This document shows, piece after piece, positions 25,442-35,079 of a stretch of DNA of 64,000 nucleotides; the first letter of the stretch is position 1; each line of letters begins with the position of its first letter. Both the position numbers and the translations under genes were made by a program. The notes under the pieces are model-generated. The model saw nothing but the letters and a program-made list of their open reading frames with translations. It did no database searches and had not been told where the DNA came from. The DNA is from a bacterium (GTDB taxonomy: Bacteria; Armatimonadota; Zipacnadia; Zipacnadales; Zipacnadaceae), in NCBI GenBank assembly GCA_030615605.1, contig JAUWYY010000003.1, positions 124,001 through 188,000 on the forward strand. Direction: 5' to 3'.

Positions 25442-27230
25442 TGATATCAATTTCATCCTGGCCACCGACTGCGGCTCGACGACCACAAAGGCTATCTTGA
25501 TTGGCCGTCAGGACGATGAGTATCGCCTGCAGGTGCGCGGCGAGGCGCCGACGACCGTCGAGGCACCCTTCGAGGATGTTACCGTGGGCGTGCGCAATGC
25601 CATCGCCGAGGTGGCAGAGCTTTCCGGCAGACGACTGCTTGACGACGATGGTCAGCTAATTCGCCCGGCGCAGAACGGAGCAGGCACCGACGTCTATGTC
25701 TCTACAAGTTCCGCCGGCGGCGGGTTGCAGGTCGCGGTGGTAGGGCTGGTGCGGCGGATGACGGCGGAAAGCGCCCAGCGAGCTGCGTTGGGCGCCGGCG
25801 CCATTGTTATGGACGTGCTGGCCCTGGATGACGGACGCCGGCCCCATGAGCGCATCGAGCGGCTGCGCCGGCTGCGGCCCGACATGATCCTTATCTCCGG
25901 AGGGGTGGACGGTGGGGAGGAGCGTCGCGTGGTGGAGATGGCCGAGGTGGTCGCCGCTGCCAAGCCCCAGCCTCGTCTGGGCAGTGGCTTTCAGTTGCCC
26001 GTCATCTATGCAGGGAACGTGGCGGCTCGCTCCCGTATTGCCGAGACAGTCCAGGATGTCACTGCCCTGACAGTGGTAGACAATCTGCGCCCTACCCTCG
26101 AACGGGAGGACCTCGCCCCGGCTCGCGCAGAAATCCAGGAAGAGTTTTTACGCCACGTTATGTCCCAGGCCCCCGGCTACAGCAAGCTGATGCAGTGGGT
26201 GGATGCCGACATAATGCCCACGCCGGCGGCGGTCGGAGATATTATGCAGCAGATAGCCGCCGACCAAGGCATCAACATTGTGGGGGTGGATATCGGCGGG
26301 GCGACTACCGACGTCTTCAGCGTTTTTGAGGGAGTTTTCAACCGCACGGTCAGCGCCAACCTGGGTATGAGTTACTCAATCACCAATGTGGTGGCTGCAA
26401 CCGGCCTGGATAATGTCCTGCGTTGGATCCCTGGTGACATTGAGGCAGGCGATTTAGAAAATCGCATCCGCAACAAGATGATCCGCCCCACGACTGTGCC
26501 CCAGTGGCTGGAGAGCCTCAAGCTGGAGCAGGCCATTGCCCGCGAGGCCCTGCGGCTGGCCTTTGAACAGCACAAGCAGTTAGCCACAGGCCTCAAAGGG
26601 GTCCAGCAGGAGCGGGACATCGCCGATGCTTTCCAGCAGACCCGTGCTGGCGAAGAGACGCTGGTGGATATGATGCGCCTGGATCTGCTGGTCGGCTCGG
26701 GGGGAACTCTGTCGCACGCGCCCCGGCGCATCCAGGCGGCGATGATGCTAATTGATGGCTTTGCTCCCGAGGGCGTGACCCGGCTGGCTGTGGACAGCAT
26801 TTTTATGATGCCACAGTTGGGCGTGCTGGCCCAGGTGCATCCAGAGGCGGCTCGCCAGGTGTTTGTGCGTGACTGTTTAGTGCCGCTGGGCACCTGCCTG
26901 GCTCCGGTCGGGCAGGGAAGAGCGGGCAATCCGTGCGTCGCTGTCACCTTCACTGATACGGGCGAGCGCCTGGAGGTGGCCGCCGGGGAACTTCGACGCA
27001 TCGAGTTACCCGAAGATACCACCCGAGAGGTGACCATTGATCCCGTGCGCCGATACGATGTAGGTGCCGGGCGCGGTCGGGCAGTCAAAACGCAAGTACA
27101 GGGTGGCGCAGCAGGCTTAATCATTGACGCCCGGGGCCGGCCCCTAGAGCTGGCCGCAGAGCCCGAGCAGCAGCGCTCGGCTGCCAGACAGTGGGCCGAG
27201 GCAGTTGAGCTTTATCCGGAAGTGCAATAA
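25431..27230 (+). CDS. MutL/GlmL-type ASKHA ATPase (glutamate mutase L family)
   Basis: 599 residues. Two ASKHA phosphate motifs: ATDCGSTTTKAILIG at residues 11-25 and VGVDIGGATTDVFSV near 285-299, with STSSAGGGL, ISGGVDGGEE, VIYAGNVAAR and VGSGGTLSHAPR also matching the GlmL/MutL family. In clostridia such proteins accompany B12-dependent glutamate mutase (GlmS/GlmE) and are thought to help assembly or reactivation. Neither subunit is in this window. The operon instead contains thioredoxin reductase and several membrane proteins, so another partner is likely. ATG at 25431 within the preceding gene; a longer upstream frame lacks a good site. Confidence 0.85.
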   Translation: MRADDINFILATDCGSTTTKAILIGRQDDEYRLQVRGEAPTTVEAPFEDVTVGVRNAIAEVAELSGRRLLDDDGQLIRPAQNGAGTDVYVSTSSAGGGLQVAVVGLVRRMTAESAQRAALGAGAIVMDVLALDDGRRPHERIERLRRLRPDMILISGGVDGGEERRVVEMAEVVAAAKPQPRLGSGFQLPVIYAGNVAARSRIAETVQDVTALTVVDNLRPTLEREDLAPARAEIQEEFLRHVMSQAPGYSKLMQWVDADIMPTPAAVGDIMQQIAADQGINIVGVDIGGATTDVFSVFEGVFNRTVSANLGMSYSITNVVAATGLDNVLRWIPGDIEAGDLENRIRNKMIRPTTVPQWLESLKLEQAIAREALRLAFEQHKQLATGLKGVQQERDIADAFQQTRAGEETLVDMMRLDLLVGSGGTLSHAPRRIQAAMMLIDGFAPEGVTRLAVDSIFMMPQLGVLAQVHPEAARQVFVRDCLVPLGTCLAPVGQGRAGNPCVAVTFTDTGERLEVAAGELRRIELPEDTTREVTIDPVRRYDVGAGRGRAVKTQVQGGAAGLIIDARGRPLELAAEPEQQRSAARQWAEAVELYPEVQ

Positions 27231-28348
27231 TGGCACAGGCATATACACCAGGACTGACAGTGGCCGAGTCAACCACCATCCGCAAACAGCGGCGCTTGCC
27301 GCTGACCGGGCAGGTGAAGGTGGCGGTCGGCGATGTGGTGGCTGCCGAGGATGTGGTGGCAGAAACCGCCCTGCCGGGAAATGTCACTACTGTCAACATC
27401 GCTGGCGAGTTGAACATCAACACTGAAGAAGTGCCGCGGCTTATGCTGAAGTCAGAGGGCGACTCAGTCCAAGCTCGAGAACCGATCGCCGAGCATAAGG
27501 CGCTGTGGGGTATCTTCCACGCGGTCTCCCGCAGTCCGATGGAAGGAACCGTTGAGAATATTAGCCCGGTCACCGGCCAGGTGCTGATACGGGGACCGGC
27601 GGTGCCGGTGGAGCTTACTGCATATATTGATGGAACCGTGGTGGAGGTATTGGGTGATGAGGGGGCCGTCGTGGAGTGCCAGGGTGCGCTGGTTCAGGGC
27701 ATTATCGGGATTGGCGGCGAAGCTCACGGGGAGGTCATGATAGCGGTCGACCACCCGGCCCAGCCGCTGACTGCTGACCTAATTGCCGAAGATTGCCGTG
27801 ACAAACTAATTGTGGGCGGAGCGCAGGTCACCCTGGGCGCACTGCAGCAGGCCTGCGAGGTGAGGGCAGCAGGAGTAGTGGTCGGCGCCATTGATGCCGC
27901 CGTGCTCGATGACTTTCTGGGCGAGACCCTGGGCGTGGCTATCACGGGTGACGAGAACGTGGGCATCACCCTGATAATCACCGAAGGCTTTGGCGAGCTG
28001 CCTATGGCCCAGGGTACGTTTGATCTGCTCACGGCTCATGCCAGCGAGCATGCTTCGCTGAACGGCGCCACCCAAATTCGCGCCGGGGTGATCCGCCCGG
28101 AGGTGATCATCACCTACCCCAGCAGCGCAGAGGTGCCGCCGGAGCCAACCATCGCGGAGCTAAGCGTAGGCAGCCGGGTCCGGCTGATCCGCGAGCCCTA
28201 CTTTGGCGTGCTGGGTACGATCACGGCGCTGCCCGAGGAGCTGCAGAAAATCCAGACCGAGTCATTGGTGCGGGTGGTCCACGTCCGCAGCGACGATGGG
28301 AATGAACTCACCGTCCCGCGCGCCAATATTGAGCTTATTCAACAATGA
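27230..28348 (+). CDS. Barrel-sandwich/KOW-domain protein next to the MutL-like ATPase
   Basis: 372 residues, no membrane segment. The first 120 residues hold lipoyl/biotinyl-like or RnfC-like beta repeats (KQRRLPLTGQVKVAVGDVV, then MLKSEGDSVQAREPIAE, then SPMEGTVENISPVTGQVLIRG). No lipoylated or biotinylated Lys motif is obvious. Residues 160-280 form a mixed alpha/beta region with GIIGIGGEAHGEV. The C-terminal 60 residues look like a KOW-type SH3 barrel (VGSRVRLIREPYFGVLGTITAL). It starts one base before the ATPase stop ends (TAATG), so translation is coupled. A partner of the ATPase is the simplest reading; function unknown. Confidence 0.7.
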   Translation: MAQAYTPGLTVAESTTIRKQRRLPLTGQVKVAVGDVVAAEDVVAETALPGNVTTVNIAGELNINTEEVPRLMLKSEGDSVQAREPIAEHKALWGIFHAVSRSPMEGTVENISPVTGQVLIRGPAVPVELTAYIDGTVVEVLGDEGAVVECQGALVQGIIGIGGEAHGEVMIAVDHPAQPLTADLIAEDCRDKLIVGGAQVTLGALQQACEVRAAGVVVGAIDAAVLDDFLGETLGVAITGDENVGITLIITEGFGELPMAQGTFDLLTAHASEHASLNGATQIRAGVIRPEVIITYPSSAEVPPEPTIAELSVGSRVRLIREPYFGVLGTITALPEELQKIQTESLVRVVHVRSDDGNELTVPRANIELIQQ

Positions 28349-29619
28349 CATCGCGATTCCCGCTGAAGACAATTCGGAGCCTGCTGCTGGCAGCAGCGGC
28401 GGGTCTGTACCTGCTGGCTGTCGGTGCCTTCGCGCAGGGGCCGGCGCCGCAGAGTTTCCCAGCGCCGACACAGATTACAGTCCAGGACGACGAGGCTGAC
28501 AAGTCAGGCACGCGGCTGCAGATCGAATGGGCCATGCCCACGGGCGCCGAGCGCGTGGACGAATTTGTGCTCGAAGGATACCGCATATACGCAGCAGAGG
28601 CCGGCGAAGAGCTGGTGCCGGTTGAGGTGGTTGAAGGCGCTGAGACAACCGAGGCAGTGGTGCGGGACCTGTGGCCAGGTAAAGAGTACGAGATCCAGGT
28701 GAGCGCGGTCTACCTGCCGGCAGGAGAGACGTGGGCGACTGACCGCAAAGACCCGACAAGAATAACTGCTGGCGGGGCCGTGGAGGCACTTTCCGCGGCA
28801 GTGGGCCCTTACCAGCCGATTGCCGCCTGGTACGATTTCGCCGAGAGTAACGTACTGGCTATTGCGCTTATGTATTCGCTCATCGTTCTTCTATGCTTTC
28901 ACTTCGCACGGCGCCGGGATATGTACATTCGGCCCATCCCTGGTCTCCAAGCAGTCAACGACGCTATCGGTCGGGCCACGGAAATGGGCCGGCCCATGCT
29001 ATTCATATCGGGCCTGAGTGGAATAGGCGACATTGCCACCATCGCCTCCATGCTCATTTTGGGTCATATAGCGCGGCGGGCAGCCGCGTATGAAACGCCG
29101 ATTATTGTGCCATGTAACGACCCGTTGGTTATGACCGTAGAACGCGAGATAGTGCATCAGGCCTACATCGAGGCGGGCAAACCGGATGCGTACGAACCGC
29201 AGAACATCTTCTACATCACTGACAGCCAGTTTGGCTACACGTCGGCGGTGGACGGGATAATGGTACGGGAGAAGCCAGCGGCCAACTTCTTCATGGGCTA
29301 CTTCTACGCCGAGGCGCTGATTCTGGCGGAGACTGGTAACATGACCGGAGCCATCCAGATTGCTGGCACCGACGCCGACACTCAGCTTCCCTTCTTCATC
29401 ACGGCGTGCGATTATACGCTGATGGGTGAGGAGCTATATGCGGCCAGCGCCTACCTGTCACGCAGTCCCCTGCTGATGGCCCAGCTCAAGGGGCAGGACT
29501 ACGGAAAGGTCCTGCTGGCAGCCGGACTGCTGGCCGGGGTGACGTTGGCCACCATAGCCGTCTTTGCGCCCCAATTGCAGCCTTGGTTCGACAAGCTGGT
29601 AGCGTGGCTGCAGATCTGA
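28345..29619 (+). CDS. Signal peptide-FN3-TM protein of DUF6754 type
   Basis: 424 residues. Signal peptide about 1-31 (LLLAAAAGLYLLAVGAFAQG). Residues about 38-145 resemble a fibronectin type III domain (LQIEWAMPTGAERVDEFVLEGYRIY, then VRDLWPGKEYEIQVSAVY). A transmembrane helix near 170-190 is followed by ARRRDMYIRPIPG, an alpha/beta domain with FISGLSGIGDIATIASMLILGHIARRAA and IVPCNDPLVM, and a last helix near 395-415. The domain after the first helix fits what is called DUF6754 (assigned from memory). ATGA overlap with the preceding gene. Function unknown; topology suggests FN3 outside and the larger domain in the cytoplasm. Confidence 0.7.
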   Translation: MTSRFPLKTIRSLLLAAAAGLYLLAVGAFAQGPAPQSFPAPTQITVQDDEADKSGTRLQIEWAMPTGAERVDEFVLEGYRIYAAEAGEELVPVEVVEGAETTEAVVRDLWPGKEYEIQVSAVYLPAGETWATDRKDPTRITAGGAVEALSAAVGPYQPIAAWYDFAESNVLAIALMYSLIVLLCFHFARRRDMYIRPIPGLQAVNDAIGRATEMGRPMLFISGLSGIGDIATIASMLILGHIARRAAAYETPIIVPCNDPLVMTVEREIVHQAYIEAGKPDAYEPQNIFYITDSQFGYTSAVDGIMVREKPAANFFMGYFYAEALILAETGNMTGAIQIAGTDADTQLPFFITACDYTLMGEELYAASAYLSRSPLLMAQLKGQDYGKVLLAAGLLAGVTLATIAVFAPQLQPWFDKLVAWLQI

Positions 29620-29660
29620 ACAGCGGGTCGGCAAGACCCAGTTGATAAGAGCAGGCAATT

Positions 29661-30293
29661 ATGCGCCTACAGATACCAATTGCAATGGGTTTTCTGGCCG
29701 GGGTATTCATGTTCGTCCAGTTCTTCATCCCCCACCAGATGATCAAAGCCAGCTTCAAGGACGCATTGGACTGGGCTATCATCATCGGGGCCTTTGCACT
29801 GGTCCTGGGGTTGGGGAGCCTGTTTCGCGCCCACATTGACAAGATCCGCAACCGCCGGCCTGATTACGGTTATAGCTTCGTTACGCTCATCAGCTTCGCG
29901 GTGATGTTCTTCTTTGGCATCCTCTACAAGACAGATCCGGGCACGGTCTTTGATTGGCTGTTCATAAACGTGCAGGTGCCGCTGGAGGCGACTATGTTCT
30001 CCCTGCTGGCCTTTTTCATCGCCTCGGCAGCCTATCGGACCTTCCGCGCCCGCAGCGTGGAGGCCACGCTGCTGCTGTTGGCGGCGGTGATAGTGATGCT
30101 GGGCCGGGTGCCGATAAGCGACAAGATTCCCTACCTCAACCTGCATGAGATCACCGAGTGGATCATGATGGTGCCAACGGTAGCGGCGAAGCGGGGTATT
30201 CTGTTCGGCGTGGCGTTGGGAGCGGTCGCCACCGCGCTGCGCATTATCCTGGGCCTGGAACGTTCGCACCTGGGTGGGGGAGGAGGCCAGTAG
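29661..30293 (+). CDS. Six-TM membrane protein, unknown function
   Basis: 210 residues with six to seven hydrophobic segments (about 5-23, 33-53, 68-86, 100-118, 128-143, 180-198), and a tail LERSHLGGGGGQ. Charged loops include RAHIDKIRNRRPDYGYSF. It follows the FN3 protein by 41 bp and precedes the next membrane protein by 28 bp. No family was recognised; conserved neighbours suggest it belongs to the same complex. Confidence 0.6.
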   Translation: MRLQIPIAMGFLAGVFMFVQFFIPHQMIKASFKDALDWAIIIGAFALVLGLGSLFRAHIDKIRNRRPDYGYSFVTLISFAVMFFFGILYKTDPGTVFDWLFINVQVPLEATMFSLLAFFIASAAYRTFRARSVEATLLLLAAVIVMLGRVPISDKIPYLNLHEITEWIMMVPTVAAKRGILFGVALGAVATALRIILGLERSHLGGGGGQ

Positions 30294-30321
30294 CCGGCCG
30301 GCTCGGCTAGGAGCGACTATT

Positions 30322-31149
30322 ATGTGGGAGAAGCTACTCTACTTCGATCGCCGCATTATCTTTGTGCTGATAGCACTTGTGGTCATCATCCCGTTCTTGA
30401 CCGAATGGCGGGCTTCGCATGGCCAGATTACCCCGTCCACCCAGAACCTATACAATGAGATCGAGAGCCTGGAGCCAGGCACTCCGGTGATGCTGGTCTT
30501 CGACTATGGCCCCTCGGGCATGCCCGAGTTGCACCCGATGGCTACTGCTCTGGCTCACCACATTCTGTCCCGTGACCTGCGCCTGCTGGGCCTGGCGATA
30601 GTGATAACCGGTCCGTCGCTGTGTTATGATGCAGTAGCGCCGGTGGCAGAGGAGCTGAACAAGGTCGAGGGAGTTGACTGGGTAAACCTGGGCTGGGTGG
30701 CCGGGTTCGTCGTGCCCATTACGCAGATGGGCGAGGACATAAAGCGCACCTATCCCACTGATTTCCAGGGAAGGCCGACTGACCAGCTGGAGGTCATGGC
30801 GGGCATTCGCGACTACCAGGACATTGGCCTGATCATAGACCTGGCCGCCGGCAACGCGCCGGGCGCCTGGATTGCCTACGCGCACGACCCTTACAAGGTC
30901 AAACTGGCCGCCGGGATAACGGCGGTTATGGCGACAGACTACTACGTCTACCTGCAGACCGGTCAACTGTGTGGCTTGCTTAACGGCCTCAAGGGCGCCG
31001 CGGAGTATGAGCACCTCATCGGGAAGAAGGGCTTTGGCTTCCTCGGTATGTCTTCCCAGTCGGTCGCGCACCTGGTCATCATATTGTTTGTCATCATCGG
31101 CAATATCGGATACTTCACCGGGAGACGTCGTCGCCAAGGATCGGAGTAA
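30322..31149 (+). CDS. Membrane protein with alpha/beta domain between two TM helices, unknown function
   Basis: 275 residues from the ATG at 30322, preceded by TAGGAGCG. A transmembrane helix at about 10-26 and another at about 247-264 bracket a soluble domain (VMLVFDYGPSGMPELHPMATALAHHIL, LRLLGLAIVITGPSLC, IGLIIDLAAGNAPGAWIAY). Layout resembles the second half of the upstream FN3 protein (helix, alpha/beta domain, helix), which hints at paired subunits. Unknown function. Confidence 0.6.
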   Translation: MWEKLLYFDRRIIFVLIALVVIIPFLTEWRASHGQITPSTQNLYNEIESLEPGTPVMLVFDYGPSGMPELHPMATALAHHILSRDLRLLGLAIVITGPSLCYDAVAPVAEELNKVEGVDWVNLGWVAGFVVPITQMGEDIKRTYPTDFQGRPTDQLEVMAGIRDYQDIGLIIDLAAGNAPGAWIAYAHDPYKVKLAAGITAVMATDYYVYLQTGQLCGLLNGLKGAAEYEHLIGKKGFGFLGMSSQSVAHLVIILFVIIGNIGYFTGRRRRQGSE

Positions 31150-31152
31150 CCC

Positions 31153-31890
31153 ATGCCTGGGCCTACTGGGCCAATAACCGGAATACTGGGTCTGTCCACC
31201 GAAGTCATCGGCATCTGGCTGGCGGCGCTGCTGACCCTGGCCATCTACAGCTTCCTATACGGGGACAACCCGGTCTACAAGGTTGCCGAGCACATCTTCG
31301 TAGGTATCTCCGCAGCCTACGGGGCAGCCCTCACCTACCACCTGGTGATCATACGCAGACTGTTTGACCCGTTGTTTCGACCGGACCTGGCCCAACCCCC
31401 GCTGGACGTGCCCAAGCTTAGCCTCATCATTCCCGGGCTACTCGGCCTGCTCATCTTCAGCCGGTTCATTCCCCGCTACGACTGGCTTTCGCGCTGGCCC
31501 ATCGCCTTCATTATGGGCCTGTATGCGGGCTTGAGTATACCGCGAACGATCCAGACTAACATTCTCAAGCAGATGCAGGCCACAATTGCGCCAGTGCTAC
31601 CGGTTGACGCCGGCGGACAGTACCTGTTTTTCTCGGGCTTCGAGAATTTGCTACTGATAGTCGGGGTCGTCTGCACGCTGGCCTACTTCTACTTTTCGCT
31701 GCCCCATCGCGGAGTGATGGGCGGACTGTCGCGGGTGGGCATATGGTTCTTGATGATTGGCTTCGGAGCCGGCTTCGGCAACACGGTGATGGCCCGTATC
31801 TCACTGCTAATCGGCCGCATCCAGTTCTTGCTGTATGAATGGCTGCCCACTATAGGCATCCATCTGGGGTCCGGCCCAGGGGCAGGATGA
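31153..31890 (+). CDS. Multi-span membrane protein, last gene of the MutL-like operon
   Basis: 245 residues with about seven hydrophobic segments. Conserved-looking pieces are YKVAEHIFVGISAAYGAALTYH and HRGVMGGLSRVGIWFLMIGFGAGFGNTVMARI. It starts 3 bp after the preceding stop with CGGAGTAACCC as ribosome-binding site. It ends 54 bp from the convergent pabC stop; that gap has no evident terminator hairpin. Unknown function. Confidence 0.6.
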   Translation: MPGPTGPITGILGLSTEVIGIWLAALLTLAIYSFLYGDNPVYKVAEHIFVGISAAYGAALTYHLVIIRRLFDPLFRPDLAQPPLDVPKLSLIIPGLLGLLIFSRFIPRYDWLSRWPIAFIMGLYAGLSIPRTIQTNILKQMQATIAPVLPVDAGGQYLFFSGFENLLLIVGVVCTLAYFYFSLPHRGVMGGLSRVGIWFLMIGFGAGFGNTVMARISLLIGRIQFLLYEWLPTIGIHLGSGPGAG

Positions 31891-31944
31891 CCTGTACCGG
31901 CTAGTATTACGGTCGCTACTTCTCCTTTGGACGCAAAGAGTTTG

Positions 31945-32808
31945 CTATGCTTTGGTTTCTTCATCAACCAGGTCCCGATAGGCCTGCTGCAACTGTCTGG
32001 TGATCTCTCCTGGTTGGCCGCTGCTGATTGCCTTGCCAGCGAAACTGGTCAGCGGCATTACTTCCATGATACTTCCGGTGAGAAAGGCTTCTGCAGCCTC
32101 CCGGAGCTGCTGCAGCTCCACAGGCGTTTCCGTAAACCGAATTCCTTCGGTAGCGCACAACTCCAGGACGCAGGCGCGGGTAATCCCCGGTAGAATTCCT
32201 GCCTCAATCGGAGGAGTCAGCACGCGGTCACCTTCGACTATGAACAGATTGCTGGCCGCGGCCTCGGCTAATTGTCCGGATGTGTTCAGGAATAGCGCCT
32301 CATCCGCATCGCCTCGGCGCGCTTCAGCACGGGCAAGAATATTCTCCAAGTAGTTCACGGTCTTGAGGTTGGACAAGGGCGAATACTCATTGCGTCGTGC
32401 GCTAGCAAGCACCGCCGACATTCCCCTCTCATAAAGCTGAGTGGGATAGCCCGATAGCGGCCGGACCCAGATGGTGACCGAGGGAGTAGATGCATCCAGC
32501 TCGGAATGATGGCCGCCCACGCCGCGAGTTACAGTCAAGCGAACGTAGGCGTCCGGCAGACCACTCGCCGCCAGAGGCTCGCGTACCGCATCCCGGAGCT
32601 CCTCAGTAGCCATCGACAACTGCAGATAGATCTGTTTGGCGCCAGCCATCAGTCGCACCAAGTGGGCATCGAGCCGGAAGATCTTGCCGTGGTAGGCGCG
32701 CGTGGTCTCGAACAGCCCGTCGCCGTAGAGCCGGCCGCGATCCAGGCAACTGCACCGGGTGTCTTCGGGTGGAAATATCTGCCCATCGTGCCAGATCAGC
32801 TCAGGCAT
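31945..32808 (-). CDS. pabC: Class IV aminotransferase, probably 4-amino-4-deoxychorismate lyase
   Basis: 287 residues. PLP fold type IV: N-terminal [20 protein letters not shown], the catalytic Lys in [16 protein letters not shown], then [31 protein letters not shown] and [11 protein letters not shown]. Branched-chain and D-amino-acid aminotransferases share these motifs. The position directly after pabB and pabA makes aminodeoxychorismate lyase (releasing p-aminobenzoate for folate) the best call. The ATG at 32808 overlaps the pabA stop by 8 bases and has a GGGGGC site; a longer frame upstream would run far into pabA. Confidence 0.8.
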   Translation of the reverse strand: MPELIWHDGQIFPPEDTRCSCLDRGRLYGDGLFETTRAYHGKIFRLDAHLVRLMAGAKQIYLQLSMATEELRDAVREPLAASGLPDAYVRLTVTRGVGGHHSELDASTPSVTIWVRPLSGYPTQLYERGMSAVLASARRNEYSPLSNLKTVNYLENILARAEARRGDADEALFLNTSGQLAEAAASNLFIVEGDRVLTPPIEAGILPGITRACVLELCATEGIRFTETPVELQQLREAAEAFLTGSIMEVMPLTSFAGKAISSGQPGEITRQLQQAYRDLVDEETKA

Positions 32809-33394
32809 CTGTGCCCCCTTTGGGATAAGCCAGGAAATTGCGCAGCAAATCATGGCCGACCTCGGTGAGGATGGCTTCGGGATGAAACTGAACGCCCTCG
32901 ACGGGACAATCCGGGAAACCAGTGTGGCGTAGTGCCATTATTTCGTCCCAGTCGGTGCGGGCGGTGATCTCCAGGCAGTCCGGCAGGGTATCGGGGTCAA
33001 CTATCAGTGAGTGATAGCGAGTGGCGCGAAAAGGCGAGGGCAGAGTCCGCAGCACGCCGGTGCTCTCGTGGTAGATCATAGACGTCTTGCCGTGCATCAG
33101 GCGAGGAGCCTGGACTATCGTTGCCCCGAATACATGCCCGATGCACTGATGGCCGAGGCAGACTCCCAGAATCGGTATCTGCCCGGCGAATTCGGTGATT
33201 ACCTGATTGCTGATACCCGCCTCCAATGGTGTACATGGCCCCGGCGAGATGATGATATGGGACGGAGAAAGCCGGCGGATATGTGCACAATCAATGGCGT
33301 CATTGCGGAAGACTACCGGCTCGCAGCCCAGCTCGCCCACGTATTGATACAGGTTATAGACAAATGAGTCGTAGTTGTCTATCAGCAATACCAT
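32801..33394 (-). CDS. pabA: Glutamine amidotransferase subunit of aminodeoxychorismate (or anthranilate) synthase
   Basis: 197 residues. Class I amidotransferase: [32 protein letters not shown], the nucleophile Cys in [26 protein letters not shown] and the catalytic His/Glu in [14 protein letters not shown]. It supplies ammonia to PabB. The same subunit often serves TrpE too; no trp gene is in the window. It starts 5 bp after the pabB stop. Confidence 0.92.
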   Translation of the reverse strand: MVLLIDNYDSFVYNLYQYVGELGCEPVVFRNDAIDCAHIRRLSPSHIIISPGPCTPLEAGISNQVITEFAGQIPILGVCLGHQCIGHVFGATIVQAPRLMHGKTSMIYHESTGVLRTLPSPFRATRYHSLIVDPDTLPDCLEITARTDWDEIMALRHTGFPDCPVEGVQFHPEAILTEVGHDLLRNFLAYPKGGTDA

Positions 33395-33399
33395 AGCGG

Positions 33400-34860
33400 T
33401 CAGGTCCTGTAAGCCCGGCGAGAGTCCGGCACCTCGCGTAGGGCCTCAGCGAGCACTTTGCCCTTGTCCAGCGTCTCCTGATACTCGGCGGCGGGCTGCG
33501 AGTCGGCGACGATGCCTCCGCCCACCTGGTAGTAGACAGTGCCGCCTGTGGCAATGATGGTGCGAATAACAATGCTTAGCTGCATCTGGCCATCGAAGCC
33601 TAGATATCCGATATTGCCGGTATAGACACCGCGCTGGGTCGGTTCCAGCTCGTCTATGATCTCCATAGATCGCACCTTGGGCGCGCCGGTAATCGAACCG
33701 CCCGGAAAGACCGCCCGCATCAGGTCAATGTTGTCACAGCCCTCGGCCAGCTGGCCGGTCACGGTGGCTACCAGGTGATGGACCGTGGGATAGCTTTCTA
33801 GTACCATCAGCTCCGGGACGCGGACAGTGCCGAACCGGCAGACCCGACCCAGATCATTGCGCTCCAGGTCAACGATCATCATCAGTTCGGCATTGTCCTT
33901 TTCGCTGTCCAGAAGCTCCTGGGCCAGACGCTGGTCTTCTTCGGGGGTATCTCCGCGCGGTCGGGTGCCCTTGATGGGCCGCGTTTGCACCCGCCCATCG
34001 CTCACCTCCAGAAACTTCTCCGGTGAGGCACTGACCACCTGGCCACTGCCGTAGTCCAGATAGGCGGCAAAGGGCGCCGGATTTATCCGGCGCAGGCGCA
34101 CATACAGCTCCCACGGGCTTACCTGCAGCGGGGCCTGGAATCGCTGAGAAATGTTAGCCTGGAAGATGTCGCCGGCAGCGATGTATTCCTGGGTTCGGCT
34201 TACAGCAGCCAGATATTCTTCGCGGGTGAAGTTACTCTGCAGGTCCGCGGACGTTGCCGGCACATCGGAGCTGCTGATGACCGCTTCATCAGCGGACTGG
34301 ATCCAGTCCAGCAACTGCTCGGCGCGCACCTGGGCCTGCTTTCGGCGTTTAGAGCCGACAGGTGCGGGCAAGCCGGTGCTCAGGACGTAACCGACCTGAC
34401 TGGCCTCGTCATAGGCATATACCACATCATAGAGTGCCATATACAGGTCAGGCATGCCGATATCGTCAACGGTTGTGCGTGGCAAGGTCTCGATGAAGTG
34501 ACACAGATCATAGCCGAAATAGCCCACCGCGCCGCCCCAAAAAGGGGTGGGAGCCTCTGCCGGGGGCAGTGCGTAGCGTTCCATTATCTCCTGCAAGACA
34601 GTAAAGGGGTCGCCCTGCTTGACCTTTGTGTCCGTACGGTCAGTAGTGGTGATTTGGCTGCCCTTGCTCGTGATGACCAGGAAGGGGTCGCCGCCTGTAT
34701 AGGAGTAACGACCGTAGCGGTCCATGACCATTGCACTGTCGAGCAGGAAGGGATGAGGCTGGCCCTGAAGCGCGCCGCAGACCACGTACGCCGGAGGTCC
34801 GTCGGGCAGCTCAGCGACGAGCAAATCTTCTGTCCAGGTTGTCGGAGTAGTCAATGGCAT
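33400..34860 (-). CDS. pabB: Aminodeoxychorismate synthase component I
   Basis: 486 residues of the chorismate-binding family: [25 protein letters not shown] with the KGT motif, [64 protein letters not shown] and [20 protein letters not shown]. The PIKGT lysine and the SITGAPK block favour PabB over TrpE. It converts chorismate and ammonia to aminodeoxychorismate in folate synthesis. First gene of pabB-pabA-pabC. Confidence 0.92.
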   Translation of the reverse strand: MPLTTPTTWTEDLLVAELPDGPPAYVVCGALQGQPHPFLLDSAMVMDRYGRYSYTGGDPFLVITSKGSQITTTDRTDTKVKQGDPFTVLQEIMERYALPPAEAPTPFWGGAVGYFGYDLCHFIETLPRTTVDDIGMPDLYMALYDVVYAYDEASQVGYVLSTGLPAPVGSKRRKQAQVRAEQLLDWIQSADEAVISSSDVPATSADLQSNFTREEYLAAVSRTQEYIAAGDIFQANISQRFQAPLQVSPWELYVRLRRINPAPFAAYLDYGSGQVVSASPEKFLEVSDGRVQTRPIKGTRPRGDTPEEDQRLAQELLDSEKDNAELMMIVDLERNDLGRVCRFGTVRVPELMVLESYPTVHHLVATVTGQLAEGCDNIDLMRAVFPGGSITGAPKVRSMEIIDELEPTQRGVYTGNIGYLGFDGQMQLSIVIRTIIATGGTVYYQVGGGIVADSQPAAEYQETLDKGKVLAEALREVPDSRRAYRT

Positions 34861-34967
34861 ACGCCTATCGCGGATTATTCATAGACCGAAGTACATACAT
34901 ATGTTGTGGTGCTAAATCCGGTTGCAGGGGTGGCCTTAATGAAGACTATTTGCTCCCTGTGAGTAAT

Positions 34968-34993
34968 AACAGTACGGTATCTGCCGTACTGTT
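34968..34993. repeat. Perfect 10-bp inverted repeat between pabB and ychF
   Basis: AACAGTACGG and CCGTACTGTT around TATCTG. A second small hairpin (GCTGCAC/GTGCAGC) lies about 35 bp further on. Both genes here are on the minus strand, so the repeat lies between the ychF stop and the pabB start; the T-rich flank is on the plus strand, which does not suit a minus-strand terminator. Operator or RNA hairpin are both possible. Confidence 0.45.
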
Positions 34994-35079
34994 CCACTTT
35001 TGAAGTTTTTGCCGGCCTGTCCGCCGTAGCTGCACTTGTGCAGCGTAGGTGGGAAAGGTGCGGGATAGAGCCGTTTCGG

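Noticed and set aside
25431-27230. DNA mismatch-repair MutL
   Set aside because: The protein has ASKHA phosphate motifs, not the GHKL ATPase motifs of repair MutL. The shared name is coincidental.
33400-34860. Anthranilate synthase (trpE) instead of pabB
   Set aside because: PIKGT and the adjacent class IV aminotransferase gene favour the p-aminobenzoate pathway; no trp genes are present.
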